This document shows, piece after piece, positions 27,657-36,603 of a stretch of 39,732 nucleotides of DNA. The number at the start of each line of letters is the position of its first letter. Within the stretch, counting starts at the first letter, position 1. This DNA is from Cellulomonas iranensis NBRC 101100 = JCM 18110. GTDB taxonomy: Bacteria > Actinomycetota > Actinomycetes > Actinomycetales > Cellulomonadaceae. A program made the position numbers and the translations under genes. The DNA lies in the NCBI RefSeq assembly GCF_001552375.1, contig NZ_BCRB01000033.1, forward strand, positions 1 to 39,732. Reading direction: 5' to 3'. Below the pieces are notes generated by a model. That model had not been told where the DNA came from. It searched no databases and saw only the letters and a program-made list of their open reading frames with translations.

Positions 27657-28862
27657 AGCCCGTCCCGTCCGCCCGCGGTCTACCTCGACCACGCGGCCAC
27701 CACGCCGATGCGTCCCCGGGCGCTCGCCGCGCTCACCGACGCGCTGGCGCGCACGGGCAACCCGTCGTCGCTGCACACCGCGGGGCGCACGGCGCGCCGC
27801 ACGGTCGAGGAGGCGCGCGAGCGGGTGGCCGCCTCGCTCGGCGCCCGGCCGAGCGAGGTCGTGTGGACCGCGGGCGGCACCGAGGCCGACAACCTGGCGG
27901 TCAAGGGGCTGTTCTGGGCGCGGCACGCGCAGGACGTGCGCCGCCGCCGCGTCGTGGTGTCGGCGGTCGAGCACCACGCGGTGCTCGACCCCGCGTTCTG
28001 GCTGGCCGAGCACTCGGGCGCCGAGCTCGTGCTGCTGCCGGTCGACGCCGAGGGCGTCGTCGAGGTCGACGCGCTGCGGGCCGAGCTCGACGAGCACGGC
28101 GACGCGGTCGCGCTGGTCTCGGTGATGTGGGCCAACAACGAGGTCGGCACGCTGCAGCCGCTCGACGAGGTCGTCGCGCTCGCGCGCCGGCACGGCGTCC
28201 CCGTGCACGCGGACGCCGTGCAGGCCGTCGGCCAGGTGCCGGTCGACCTCGCGGCGTCGGGCGTCGACGCGCTCACGGTGAGCGGCCACAAGGTCGGGGG
28301 ACCGGGCTCGACGGGTGCGCTGCTGCTGCGGCGCGGTCTGGCGGTGACGCCCGTGCTGCACGGCGGCGGGCAGGAGCGCGACGTGCGCTCGGGCACGCTC
28401 GACGCGCCGCTGCTCGCGTCGTTCGCGACGGCCGTCGAGGAGGCGGTCGCCGAGCGCGCCGAGCACGCCGCGCGCGTCGCGGCCCTGCGCGACGACCTCG
28501 TCCGGCGCGTGCTCGCCGAGGTCCCGGGTGCCACGCTGCGCGGGCCGTCCGACCCGGCGCGTCGGCTGCCGGCCAACGCGCACCTGACGTTCGCGGGCTG
28601 CGAGGGCGACTCGCTGCTCTACCTGCTGGACGCCGCGGGCGTCGAGGCGTCGACCGGGTCGGCGTGCCAGGCCGGCGTGCCACGCCCCTCGCACGTGCTG
28701 CTCGCGATGGGTGTGGGGGAGGACGACGCGCGGGGCGCGCTGCGGTTCTCGTTCGGCGGCACGTCGACCCAGGCCGACGTGGACGCGGTCGTCGCGGCCC
28801 TGCCCGCAGCGGTCGAGCGCGCCCGCGCCGCCGGGCTCACGTCGACGCTGGTGGGTGCCTGA
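27654..28862 (+). CDS. Cysteine desulfurase (IscS/NifS-like)
   Basis: A 402-aa PLP enzyme that takes sulfur from cysteine as an enzyme-bound persulfide. [10 protein letters not shown] opens the protein. [10 protein letters not shown] carries the cofactor-stacking histidine region, and K213 in [18 protein letters not shown] holds PLP. The active-site Cys is C338 in [19 protein letters not shown], the short-loop arrangement of class I (IscS-like) enzymes. Its stop overlaps the mnmA start by one base (TGATG), so its main job is probably to supply sulfur for tRNA 2-thiolation by MnmA. No Fe-S scaffold gene is adjacent. Confidence 0.96.
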   Translation: MSPSRPPAVYLDHAATTPMRPRALAALTDALARTGNPSSLHTAGRTARRTVEEARERVAASLGARPSEVVWTAGGTEADNLAVKGLFWARHAQDVRRRRVVVSAVEHHAVLDPAFWLAEHSGAELVLLPVDAEGVVEVDALRAELDEHGDAVALVSVMWANNEVGTLQPLDEVVALARRHGVPVHADAVQAVGQVPVDLAASGVDALTVSGHKVGGPGSTGALLLRRGLAVTPVLHGGGQERDVRSGTLDAPLLASFATAVEEAVAERAEHAARVAALRDDLVRRVLAEVPGATLRGPSDPARRLPANAHLTFAGCEGDSLLYLLDAAGVEASTGSACQAGVPRPSHVLLAMGVGEDDARGALRFSFGGTSTQADVDAVVAALPAAVERARAAGLTSTLVGA

Positions 28863-29983
28863 TGCGCGTGCTCGCCGCCATGTCGGGCGGGGTCGACTCG
28901 GCCGTCGCCGCCGCGCGCGCTGTCGACGCGGGGCACGACGTCGTGGGCGTGCACATGGCGCTGTCGCGCACGCCCGCGCAGGAGCGCACCGGGTCCCGGG
29001 GCTGCTGCTCGATCGAGGACGCGTCGGACGCGCGCCGCGCGGCGGACGTGCTCGGCATCCCGTACTACGTGTGGGACATGTCGGAGCGGTTCGAGCAGAC
29101 GGTCGTCGCGGACTTCCTCGCCGAGTACGCCGCGGGCCGCACGCCCAACCCGTGCGTGCGCTGCAACGAGCACGTGAAGTTCGCCGCTCTGCTCGACAAG
29201 GCGCTCGCGCTCGGGTTCGACGCGGTGTGCACCGGGCACTACGCACGCGTCGTCGACCGTGCCGACGGCACGCGCGAGCTGCACCGGGCGTCCGACGCCG
29301 CGAAGGACCAGTCGTACGTGCTGGCCGTCATGGGCCCCGAGCGGCTCGCGCGCGCGATCTTCCCGCTCGGCGACGTGACGTCGAAGGCGGAGGTCCGGGC
29401 CGAGGCCGTCGCGCGCGGTCTGTCGGTCGCGGCGAAGCCCGACTCGTACGACATCTGCTTCGTCGCCGACGGCGACACCCAGGGCTTCCTGCGCCGTGCG
29501 CTCGGCGAGCAGCCGGGCGACGTCGTGGACGAGGGCGGCGAGGTCGTCGGCCGCCACGACGGCGCCTACGCCTACACGGTGGGTCAGCGGCGCGGGCTCG
29601 CGCTCGGGCGCCCCGCGGCCGACGGCCGCCCGCGTTACGTGCTGGCCGTCGAGCCCGTGCAGCGGCGCGTGGTCGTCGGCCCCGCCGAGTCGCTCGACGT
29701 CGCGCACGTGGTCGGTGCGTCCGCGGTGTGGTTCGCCGACGTGCCCGCGCCGGGGACGACGCTCACGGCGCAGGTCCGCGCGCACGGCGCCGACGTGCCC
29801 GCGCGCGTGCTCGCCGCCGACGCGGACGGCGTCACGGTCGACGTCACGGGCGCCGGGCTGCGGGGCGTCGCGGCGGGCCAGTCGCTCGTGCTGTACGACG
29901 GCACGCGCGTGCTGGGGCAGGCCACGGTCGCCGCGACGCGCGCACCCGCCGACGTGGTGCCCGCGCCGGGACGCACGGCGTGA
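28862..29983 (+). CDS. mnmA: tRNA-specific 2-thiouridylase MnmA
   Basis: A 373-aa enzyme that adenylates and thiolates uridine 34 of Lys, Glu and Gln tRNAs. The PP-loop is SGGVDS (8-13). The two catalytic cysteines are C98 in TPNPCVRCN and C199 in [31 protein letters not shown] and GDTQGFLRR are conserved, as is YTVGQRRGL near the tRNA-binding part. The C-terminal beta-barrel is present, so the length is complete. The ATG at 28862 is fixed by overlap with the preceding stop. It is the middle of a five-gene overlapping run. Confidence 0.97.
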   Translation: MRVLAAMSGGVDSAVAAARAVDAGHDVVGVHMALSRTPAQERTGSRGCCSIEDASDARRAADVLGIPYYVWDMSERFEQTVVADFLAEYAAGRTPNPCVRCNEHVKFAALLDKALALGFDAVCTGHYARVVDRADGTRELHRASDAAKDQSYVLAVMGPERLARAIFPLGDVTSKAEVRAEAVARGLSVAAKPDSYDICFVADGDTQGFLRRALGEQPGDVVDEGGEVVGRHDGAYAYTVGQRRGLALGRPAADGRPRYVLAVEPVQRRVVVGPAESLDVAHVVGASAVWFADVPAPGTTLTAQVRAHGADVPARVLAADADGVTVDVTGAGLRGVAAGQSLVLYDGTRVLGQATVAATRAPADVVPAPGRTA

Positions 29984-30999
29984 CGGGCGTCAGCGGCGTC
30001 GGCCCCTGGCCCGGGACCGACGCGCTCGAGGCCGCGAGCACGGTCGTCGGCGACCTCGTCGACACGCCGAGCGAGGTCGTCGGCACGCCGTTCACGGTGC
30101 TGCTGCCCGCGCGCGGGCCGTGGGGCGACGCGACGGGGGCCGCGGTCACCGTGCTCGCCGACCTGCCGGCCGAGCTCGGCCCGCACGGCTGGAAGCTCGC
30201 CGACCGACCGGGGCGCGACCTCGAGCGCGCGCGGGCCCACGCGCGCGAGGACCTCGACGCGCTCGCGGTCGCGGCGCACGGCTACGCGGGCCCGCTCGTG
30301 CTGCCCGCGCTGGGGCCGTTCACGCTCGCGGCCGACGTCTACCTCGCGCGCGGCGACCGCATGCTGTCCGACCCCGGTGCGGTCCGCGACGCCGTCGGCT
30401 CGGTCGCCGCGGGGCTCGCCGAGCGCGTCGCCGACGTGCGACGGGTCGTCCCCGGCGCCGACGTCCGCGTGCTGCTGCGCGAGCCGCTGCTGGCTCCCGT
30501 GCTCGCCGGGGCCGTGCCCGGGTTCTCCGGGCGGGCGCCGCTGCGCCGCGTGCCGGGACCCGTCGTGGCCGAGGGGCTCGGCGCCGTGGCGGACGCGGTG
30601 CGCGCCGCGGGGGCGACCGCGCTGGTCGTGCACGGCGGCACCGCGTGGTCCGCGCTCGCGGCCGTGCGGGCGTCGTCCGCCGACGGCGCGGCGCTCGCGG
30701 TCGCCGGCATCGGCGAGCGCGGCTGGGAGGAGGTCGCGCAGGTCGTCGAGGACGGCCGCGCGTTCTGGCCCGAGCTGCCGCCGCAGGCGTCGTCGCAGTG
30801 CGCGGGCCCCGACGTCGTCGGGCAGGCCGACGCGCTGACACGCCCCTGGCGGGCCGTCGGGCTGCCCGCCGCCGCGCTGCGCGACGTCGTGCTGCTCGCG
30901 GGCGCACCGCCCGAGCGGGCGACCCCCGACGACGCGCGCGGCGCGCTCGCCGGTCTCGTGCGTGCCGCGAGCCTCGTCGCCGAACGGGCGGAAGGATGA
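29980..30999 (+). CDS. MetE-like (UROD/MetE superfamily) protein
   Basis: A 339-aa protein that resembles the barrel domain of cobalamin-independent methionine synthase and is usually annotated as methionine synthase in actinobacteria. It begins [20 protein letters not shown], a common opening of this short subgroup, and contains [20 protein letters not shown]. It is less than half the length of true MetE, and the zinc-ligand His/Cys set of MetE is not obvious (one Cys in SSQCAG). The genuine reaction is therefore uncertain. The GTG at 29980 overlaps the mnmA stop (GTGA). Linkage to cysteine desulfurase and mnmA hints at sulfur metabolism. Confidence 0.75.
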   Translation: MTGVSGVGPWPGTDALEAASTVVGDLVDTPSEVVGTPFTVLLPARGPWGDATGAAVTVLADLPAELGPHGWKLADRPGRDLERARAHAREDLDALAVAAHGYAGPLVLPALGPFTLAADVYLARGDRMLSDPGAVRDAVGSVAAGLAERVADVRRVVPGADVRVLLREPLLAPVLAGAVPGFSGRAPLRRVPGPVVAEGLGAVADAVRAAGATALVVHGGTAWSALAAVRASSADGAALAVAGIGERGWEEVAQVVEDGRAFWPELPPQASSQCAGPDVVGQADALTRPWRAVGLPAAALRDVVLLAGAPPERATPDDARGALAGLVRAASLVAERAEG

Positions 31000-31481
31000 C
31001 CACCGTGCCCCCCACCCCGCCGCCCGGCACCCCGCCGTCCGGGCCCGCGCCGCTCGACCGCCCCGCACCGCCCACGCGGCGCGCCCCGCGCTCGCGCCGC
31101 CGCGCGCTCGCGCTCCTCGTCACGACCGCACTCGGGCTCGTCGGCGTCGTGACGCTCCTGGTCACGTGGGTGAGCATCGGCGTGCGGACCGTGCAGGCGG
31201 CGCAGGACGCCGCACCGGGCACGTGCCTCGCGGCGTACGAGGCCGGCGAGGCCGACGCACGCGTCGGGTTCGGCGTCGTGCCCGCGCGCTCGGTCTGCAC
31301 GTGGGACGTCGACGGTGCGCGCGAGCGGTCCGTCGTCGCGGCGGCGCCCACGGCCGTGGTGGTCGGTGGGCTCGTGCTGCTGCTCGGCGGTGCGGCCGGG
31401 ACGGCCGTCGCGGTGCTGCCGCCCCGGCAGGCACGCGCCGCCGCGGGCGGTGCGGCCGCACGCCGCGGCGACGCGCCATGA
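30996..31481 (+). CDS. Small membrane protein, two predicted segments
   Basis: A 161-aa protein with no recognised family. A Pro-rich cytoplasmic tail (1-36) ends in a basic cluster (RRAPRSRRR), followed by membrane segments at about 38-62 and 114-141. The loop between them carries two cysteines, C77 and C101, which could form a disulfide if it lies outside. The C-terminus is Ala-rich and basic. The ATG at 30996 overlaps the preceding stop (ATGA) and a GGAAGG site lies just upstream, so it is translated as part of the operon. Function unknown. Confidence 0.75.
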   Translation: MTTVPPTPPPGTPPSGPAPLDRPAPPTRRAPRSRRRALALLVTTALGLVGVVTLLVTWVSIGVRTVQAAQDAAPGTCLAAYEAGEADARVGFGVVPARSVCTWDVDGARERSVVAAAPTAVVVGGLVLLLGGAAGTAVAVLPPRQARAAAGGAAARRGDAP

Positions 31482-32815
31482 TGTCCGCCGTGACCGACGT
31501 GCCCCCCACCACGACCGGAGCGCGGCTGCGCGCGTGGTTCCGCGACCTGGGCGCCGTCGTCGCGCACGGCGTGCGGCTGTGGGTGCGCTGGTGGCCCGTG
31601 CTGCTCGTGCTCGCGCTCCTCGCGGTCGCGGGTCGTCACGCGGCCGGCTGGGCCGCCGTCAACGCCGCGGGCGTCAGCAACACCCTCGGGTGGGCCGTGC
31701 TCGTGCTCGCGCCGCTGTGCATGGTCGCCGGCATCGTCGCGATGCTGCACGTGCTGCGGCGCGACCTGCCCGCGCTCGCCGCGATCGGGCGCACGCGCGC
31801 GCCCGACGACCCGACCTCGGGCCACGAGCGCGGGCTCGTCGACGTCCTGGGCTCGGTGTTCGTGCCGTTCCTCGCGCTGTACGCGTCGTACGGGTTCCTC
31901 GCCGACGACCGCGCCCGGTTCTTCAACACGGCCGCGTACCGGGCGTTCCGGGAGAACGGGTTCTCGCTCACGGGCGACCGGGCCGACGGCTCGTTCGTCG
32001 ACCTCGCGAGCGGCTGGTGGGTCGTGCTGGTGGTGGGCGTGGCGGTCGTGCTGCGGTGGGCGCTCGGCCGCTGGGAGGGCCGCAGCCACCGGCGCGCGCT
32101 CGCGTTCGTCGGCGCGTACGTCGAGGCGTTCTGGCTGCTCGTGGCCGCGGCCTTCGCGACCGAGCTCACCGGCCGGGTCTGGGCGTGGGTCGAGACGCGG
32201 CGCGCGGTGTCGATCGTGCTCGAGTGGTGGTTGACGGCGCTCGACGCGCTGGGCCCGCTGGCAGGTCCGGTCGACGCGGTCGTCGACACGGTCGCGGGCG
32301 TGCTGGGGAACCTCGACGACCTCGTCGTCATCCCGCTCGCGTGGCTGACGGTCGGCGCGGTGGTCTACGGGCACCGCCTGGCCGACCCGCCGCGCCCGCG
32401 GCGCACGGCGCCCGCGGCCTGGCAGCGCGTGCCGGCCCCCGTGCGCCGGTGGTCGACCGAGGCGGCGGCGCCCGTCGTCGGCGACGTGCGGGGACGGTTC
32501 ACGGCGCTCGCGGACGGGCTGCGGCGCATGGCCGTCGCGGGTCTCGGGCCGATGCTGGTGTTCGCGCTCGCGTTCCTCGTCGCGACCCGTGTCGAGGAGG
32601 GCGTGCTGCTGCTGGGGCGGGCGGTGCTCGGCCCGCAGGACGTCCGCACGTGGCTGGCGTTCGTGCCGATGCTCGAGGGGCTCGCGACCGCGATCGGGCT
32701 GACGCTGACGATCGCGCTGCTCGCGGCCGGCGTGGACCGCGTGGTGCGGGGGCAGGGCGCGCCCCGGGGTGACGACGAGGCCCCCGTCGAGCCGCAGGCG
32801 GCCGACGCGCGCTGA
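31478..32815 (+). CDS. Polytopic membrane protein of unknown function
   Basis: A 445-aa integral membrane protein with about seven or eight hydrophobic segments, for example WWPVLLVLALLAVAG, LGWAVLVLAPLCMVAGIVAM, GWWVVLVVGVAVVLRWALG and GPMLVFALAFLVAT. Charged stretches alternate with them. I recognise no transporter or enzyme motif. The ATG at 31478 overlaps the preceding stop (ATGA), and a second ATG follows directly. It is the last gene of the desulfurase-mnmA operon and may work with the small membrane protein before it. The C-terminus is an acidic soluble tail. Confidence 0.75.
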   Translation: MMSAVTDVPPTTTGARLRAWFRDLGAVVAHGVRLWVRWWPVLLVLALLAVAGRHAAGWAAVNAAGVSNTLGWAVLVLAPLCMVAGIVAMLHVLRRDLPALAAIGRTRAPDDPTSGHERGLVDVLGSVFVPFLALYASYGFLADDRARFFNTAAYRAFRENGFSLTGDRADGSFVDLASGWWVVLVVGVAVVLRWALGRWEGRSHRRALAFVGAYVEAFWLLVAAAFATELTGRVWAWVETRRAVSIVLEWWLTALDALGPLAGPVDAVVDTVAGVLGNLDDLVVIPLAWLTVGAVVYGHRLADPPRPRRTAPAAWQRVPAPVRRWSTEAAAPVVGDVRGRFTALADGLRRMAVAGLGPMLVFALAFLVATRVEEGVLLLGRAVLGPQDVRTWLAFVPMLEGLATAIGLTLTIALLAAGVDRVVRGQGAPRGDDEAPVEPQAADAR

Positions 32816-32847
32816 CGGGCGACCGACGCCCGACGGGTGGGAGGGCC

Positions 32848-32883
32848 TTGACGCGCGTCCAGATGTGCGTAATCGTTTCCACA
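32848..32883 (+). promoter_or_regulatory. Promoter and LacI-type operator of the nucleoside operon
   Basis: TTGACG (32848-32853), 16 nt and TAATCG (32870-32875) form a promoter. Overlapping its -10 is TGCGTAATCGTTTCCACA (32866-32883), with the central-CG core AATCGTTT typical of LacI-family operators. A repressor there would block RNA polymerase. A reverse-orientation copy lies at 33874-33889. Confidence 0.7.
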
Positions 32884-32920
32884 CCGAACCGACCGGTCGG
32901 TGTGACGAAGGAGTGACACC

Positions 32921-33853
32921 ATGCCCATCCCCGTGATCCTCGACTGCGACCCGGGGCACGACGACGTCTTCGCCATCTGGCTGGCCGCGGGCAACCCCGC
33001 GCTCGACCTGCGCGCGATCACCACGGTGTCCGGCAACGGGTACCTCGAGCACACGACGCGCAACGCGCTCGTCGCGTGCACGGTCGCCGGGATCGAGGGC
33101 GTGCCCGTCGCGGCCGGCGCCGACCGCCCGCTGGCCCGGACCCTGACGCCCGCGTCGTGGATCCACGGCGAGAACGCCCTCGGGGGGCCGGAGCTGCCCG
33201 AGCCCACGGTCGCGCTCGACCCGCGCCCGGCGGTGCAGCTCGTGCTCGACACGCTCGAGGCGAGCGACGAGCCCGTGACGATCATCCCGACCGGCCCGCT
33301 CACCAACGTCGCGACGCTGCTGCGCGACCACCCCGAGGCGCGCGACCGGATCCGCGAGATCGTGTGGATGGGCGGCTCCACGACCAGGGGGAACGCGACG
33401 CCGTACGCGGAGTTCAACGCGTGGGCCGACCCCGAGGCGGTGGACGTCGTGCTCGCGTCGGGCGTGCCGTTCACGATGGTCGGGCTCAACATCACGCACC
33501 AGGCGCTCATCAGCGCGCAGGTGCGCGAGCGCATCGCGGCGATCGGCAACGCGACCTCGGCGTTCGGCGTCGAGCTCCTCGACTACTTCTGCTCGACGTA
33601 CCTCGAGGCCGAGAAGATGCCCGAGGGCCCGCTGCACGACCCCGTCGCGGTGGCGCTCGTGGCCGACCCGGCCGTGGCGACGACCGTCCGCACGAGGGTG
33701 GACGTCGAGCTGCGCGGCGAGCGCACCGCGGGTGCGACCTGCGTCGACCTCATCGACATCCTGCGCCTGGAGCACAACGCGACGGTGGCCCTCGACCTCG
33801 ACGTCGAGCGGTTCTGGGGCCTCGTCGAGTCCGCGCTGCGCGCCCTCCGCTGA
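32921..33853 (+). CDS. Inosine/uridine-preferring nucleoside hydrolase
   Basis: A 310-aa cytosolic hydrolase that splits ribonucleosides into base and ribose. The calcium-binding signature DCDPGHDD is at 8-15. PTGPLTNVATLLRDHP (123-138) and FNAWADPEAVDVVLASG follow. H82 (WIHGENALGG) and H239 (GPLHDPVAVALV) fall at the numbers known for the active-site histidines of E. coli RihB-type pyrimidine hydrolases. A GAAGGAGTGA site precedes the ATG. It heads an operon with a nucleoside-type ABC importer and a ribokinase-like gene: import, cleavage, then ribose phosphorylation. Confidence 0.95.
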   Translation: MPIPVILDCDPGHDDVFAIWLAAGNPALDLRAITTVSGNGYLEHTTRNALVACTVAGIEGVPVAAGADRPLARTLTPASWIHGENALGGPELPEPTVALDPRPAVQLVLDTLEASDEPVTIIPTGPLTNVATLLRDHPEARDRIREIVWMGGSTTRGNATPYAEFNAWADPEAVDVVLASGVPFTMVGLNITHQALISAQVRERIAAIGNATSAFGVELLDYFCSTYLEAEKMPEGPLHDPVAVALVADPAVATTVRTRVDVELRGERTAGATCVDLIDILRLEHNATVALDLDVERFWGLVESALRALR

Positions 33854-33858
33854 GGGCG
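33841..33858 (+). terminator. Short hairpin at the end of the nucleoside hydrolase gene
   Basis: CGCCCTC (33841-33847) pairs with GAGGGCG (33852-33858) around CGCT, spanning the stop codon. It may attenuate read-through into the BMP gene or only mark the mRNA end. The stem is short (7 bp). Confidence 0.4.
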
Positions 33859-33873
33859 TCCGTCAGCGACAGC

Positions 33874-33889
33874 GCGTAAACGATTGCGC
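33874..33889 (+). promoter_or_regulatory. Second LacI-type operator, ahead of the BMP gene
   Basis: GCGTAAACGATTGCGC is a quasi-palindrome (6 of 8 pairs) centred on CG. Its reverse complement, GCGCAATCGTTTACGC, shares GCG-AATCGTTT with the operator at 32866. The BMP gene therefore probably has its own regulated promoter, although no clear -35/-10 pair can be named. Confidence 0.65.
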
Positions 33890-33950
33890 ATTCTTGCCCG
33901 TCCCATCGACCCCGCACGTCCCGCCTCATGCGAATCGAAGGAGCTTCGAC

Positions 33951-35033
33951 ATGACCGCACGACCCACCGCCCGTCGGCCGCTCGCCCTCGCCGCGCTCGT
34001 CGCCCTCGCGCTCGCCGCGTGCGCCACGCCACCGGCACCCGAGCCCGACGCCGCCACCGCCGGCACGTCCGGGCGCGACTACACCGCGTGCATGGTCTCC
34101 GACTTCGGGGGCCTCGACGACAAGGGCTTCAACCAGGCCGTCCGTGACGGCATGCGCACCGCCGAGCAGGAGCTCGGCGTCCGGACCCTCACGCTCGAGT
34201 CGAACAGCGAGACCGACTACGCGCCCAACCTCGAGCAGGCCTACCAGCAGGGCTGCGACCTGACCGTCACGGTCGGGTTCTCCACCGCCGACGCCGCCCG
34301 GACGGCCGCCGAGCGGTACCCGGACCGCAGCTTCGCGATCGTCGACGACTCCTCGATCGACCTGCCGAACGTCAAGCCGGTCGTCTACGACACCGCGCAG
34401 GCGGCGTTCCTCGCGGGGTACCTCGCGGCCGGGTACTCGCGCACCGGCGTCGTCGGGGTCTACGGCGGGCAGCCGTTCCCGCCCGTCATGCTCTTCCTCG
34501 ACGGCTTCGCCGACGGCGTCGCGCACTACAACGAGGTGCACGGCACCGACGTGCGCCTGCTGGGCTGGGACAAGGCCAGCCAGACCGGCACCTTCTCCGG
34601 AACGTTCGACGACATCGCCGCGGGCAAGTCCGTCACCCGCAACCTGCTCGACCAGGGCGCCGACGTGGTCATGCCGGTCGCCGGGTCGCTCTACCAGGGC
34701 ACCGCCGAGGCGCTGCGCGACGCGGGCCGGGGCGTGCTCATCGGCGTCGACAACGACACGTACGCGATCGCGCCGCAGTACGGCGACCTGATCCTCAGCT
34801 CGGTCATGAAGCAGATGGGCGACGCGATCGTGAGCGTCGTCGACGAGGGGTCGCAGGGGCGCTTCGACGCCACGCCGTACGTCGGCGACCTCGCCAACGC
34901 CGGCGTCGACCTGGCGCCGTACCACGACCTGGCCGACACCCTGCCGGACGGCCTCGCCGACGAGGTCGCCGCCCTGCGCCAGCAGGTCGCCGACGGCGAG
35001 ATCGTCGTCGAGTCGGTCAACTCCCCGCGCTGA
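33951..35033 (+). CDS. BMP-family nucleoside-binding lipoprotein
   Basis: A 360-aa substrate-binding lipoprotein of the Bmp/PnrA family, which captures purine and pyrimidine nucleosides for ABC import. The signal peptide RRPLALAALVALALAAC ends in a lipobox with Cys24. The mature protein starts with a Pro/Ala linker. ACMVSDFGGLDDKGFNQAV (46-64) is the family hallmark, followed by FSTADAARTAAERYPD, QAAFLAGYLAAGYSRTG and GVLIGVDNDTY. A GAAGGAG site lies 8 nt before the ATG at 33951. A strong hairpin follows the gene, probably giving more binding protein than transporter. Confidence 0.95.
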   Translation: MTARPTARRPLALAALVALALAACATPPAPEPDAATAGTSGRDYTACMVSDFGGLDDKGFNQAVRDGMRTAEQELGVRTLTLESNSETDYAPNLEQAYQQGCDLTVTVGFSTADAARTAAERYPDRSFAIVDDSSIDLPNVKPVVYDTAQAAFLAGYLAAGYSRTGVVGVYGGQPFPPVMLFLDGFADGVAHYNEVHGTDVRLLGWDKASQTGTFSGTFDDIAAGKSVTRNLLDQGADVVMPVAGSLYQGTAEALRDAGRGVLIGVDNDTYAIAPQYGDLILSSVMKQMGDAIVSVVDEGSQGRFDATPYVGDLANAGVDLAPYHDLADTLPDGLADEVAALRQQVADGEIVVESVNSPR

Positions 35034-35038
35034 CCCCG

Positions 35039-35072
35039 GGGCCGCGGGGCGCGACGCCGCGCCCCGCGGCCC
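35039..35072 (+). terminator. Strong intercistronic hairpin after the BMP gene
   Basis: Positions 35039-35053 pair perfectly with 35058-35072, a 15-bp GC stem around ACGC. It starts 5 nt after the BMP stop and ends directly before the GGAAGGAG ribosome site of the ATPase gene. It has no T-tract. It is likely a partial terminator and an mRNA 3'-end stabiliser. Because it abuts the ribosome site it could also affect initiation. Confidence 0.75.
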
Positions 35073-35085
35073 GGAAGGAGACACG

Positions 35086-36603
35086 ATGAAGCTCGAGCTG
35101 CGCGGCATCACCAAGCGCTTCGGGACCCTGGTCGCCAACGACGCGATCGACCTCGTGGTCGAGCCGGGGCAGATCCACTGCCTGCTCGGCGAGAACGGCG
35201 CCGGCAAGTCGACCCTCATGAACGTGCTGTACGGCCTGCTGCGCGCCGACGCCGGCCAGATCCTGCTCGACGGCGCGCCGCAGCGCTTCGACGGACCGGG
35301 CGACGCGATGCGCGCCGGCATCGGCATGGTGCACCAGCACTTCATGCTTGTGCCGGTCCTCACGGTCGCCGAGAACGTCGTCCTCGGCGACGAGGACGTG
35401 CGCGGCCCCGGCTGGCTCGACATGCGCACCGCGCGGCGGCGGGTGCGGGAGATCTCGGAGCGGTTCGGCTTCGACCTCGACCCCGACGCGCTCGTCGGCG
35501 ACCTGCCCGTCGGCGTGCAGCAGCGCGTCGAGATCGTCAAGGCGCTGGCCCGCGACGCGCGGGTCCTGGTGCTCGACGAGCCCACCGCCGTCCTGACCCC
35601 GCAGGAGACCGACGAGCTCATGGCGACGATGCGGCGCCTCGCCGACGCCGGCACCGCGCTCGTCTTCATCACCCACAAGCTGCGGGAGGTGCGCGAGGTC
35701 GCCGACCGCATCACGGTGATCCGGCACGGCCGCGTCGCCGGCGCCGCCGAGCCCGGCACCACCACGCGCGAGCTCGCGCGGCTCATGGTCGGGCGCGACG
35801 TCACGCTCACCGTCGACCGCCCGCCCGCACGCCCGCGCGGCGACGGGCTGCGCGTCGACGGGCTCACGGTCCGCGACGCGAGCGGGCGCGCCCTCGTCGA
35901 CGACGTGACGCTGCAGGTCCGCGGGGGAGAGGTGCTGGGGATCGCCGGCGTCCAGGGCAACGGGCAGACCGAGCTCGTCGAGGCGATCACCGGGCTGCGG
36001 GCACCGTCCGCGGGGACCGTGCGCCTCGGGGACGACGACCTCACGCGCGCCGGGGTCCGCGCCGTGCTCGCGGCCGGCGTCGGGCACGTCCCCGAGGACC
36101 GCACGCACGACGGGCTGGTCGGCGAGTTCTCGATCGCCGAGAACCTCGTCCTCGACCGCTCGTTCGGGCCGCCGTTCGTGCGGCGCGGCGAGGTCCGCCG
36201 TGCGCACCTGGCCGAGTTCGCCCGCCAGCGCGTCGACGAGTTCGACGTGCGGACCTCGTCGATCCGCACGCAGGTGCGGCGGCTCTCGGGCGGCAACCAG
36301 CAGAAGGTCGTCATCGCGCGCGAGCTGGCCCGGCCCCTGCGCCTGCTCGTGGCGGCGCAGCCGACCCGCGGCGTCGACGTCGGCTCCATCGAGTTCATCC
36401 ACCGGCGCATCGTCGAGACCCGCGACGCGGGCACCGCGGTGGTCGTGGTGTCCACCGAGATCGACGAGGTGCTCGGTCTCGCCGACCGCATCGCGGTGAT
36501 GTACCGCGGGCGCGTCGTGGGCGTCGTCCCGGCCGGGACGAGCCGGGAGGTGCTCGGTCTGATGATGGCCGGCACCCCGATCGAGGAGACGGACGCGGCA
36601 TGA
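35086..36603 (+). CDS. Nucleoside ABC transporter ATPase (two nucleotide-binding domains)
   Basis: A 505-aa cytoplasmic ATPase with two fused domains, as in RbsA and NupA. Domain 1 has Walker A GENGAGKS (35-42), a degenerate signature LPVGVQQ (140-146) and Walker B VLVLDEP (160-166). Domain 2 has GVQGNGQT in place of Walker A (Lys replaced by Gln), a good signature LSGGNQQK (400-407) and LLVAAQP in place of Walker B. Such asymmetry between domains is normal for this family. It energises the two permeases that follow. A GGAAGGAG site precedes the ATG, and the stop overlaps the next start. Confidence 0.95.
   Translation: MKLELRGITKRFGTLVANDAIDLVVEPGQIHCLLGENGAGKSTLMNVLYGLLRADAGQILLDGAPQRFDGPGDAMRAGIGMVHQHFMLVPVLTVAENVVLGDEDVRGPGWLDMRTARRRVREISERFGFDLDPDALVGDLPVGVQQRVEIVKALARDARVLVLDEPTAVLTPQETDELMATMRRLADAGTALVFITHKLREVREVADRITVIRHGRVAGAAEPGTTTRELARLMVGRDVTLTVDRPPARPRGDGLRVDGLTVRDASGRALVDDVTLQVRGGEVLGIAGVQGNGQTELVEAITGLRAPSAGTVRLGDDDLTRAGVRAVLAAGVGHVPEDRTHDGLVGEFSIAENLVLDRSFGPPFVRRGEVRRAHLAEFARQRVDEFDVRTSSIRTQVRRLSGGNQQKVVIARELARPLRLLVAAQPTRGVDVGSIEFIHRRIVETRDAGTAVVVVSTEIDEVLGLADRIAVMYRGRVVGVVPAGTSREVLGLMMAGTPIEETDAA

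Noticed and set aside
36100..36400. Second nucleotide-binding domain of the nucleoside ATPase as a damaged domain
   Set aside because: Loss of the Walker A lysine and Walker B acidic residues in the second domain is usual for RbsA/NupA-type ATPases.
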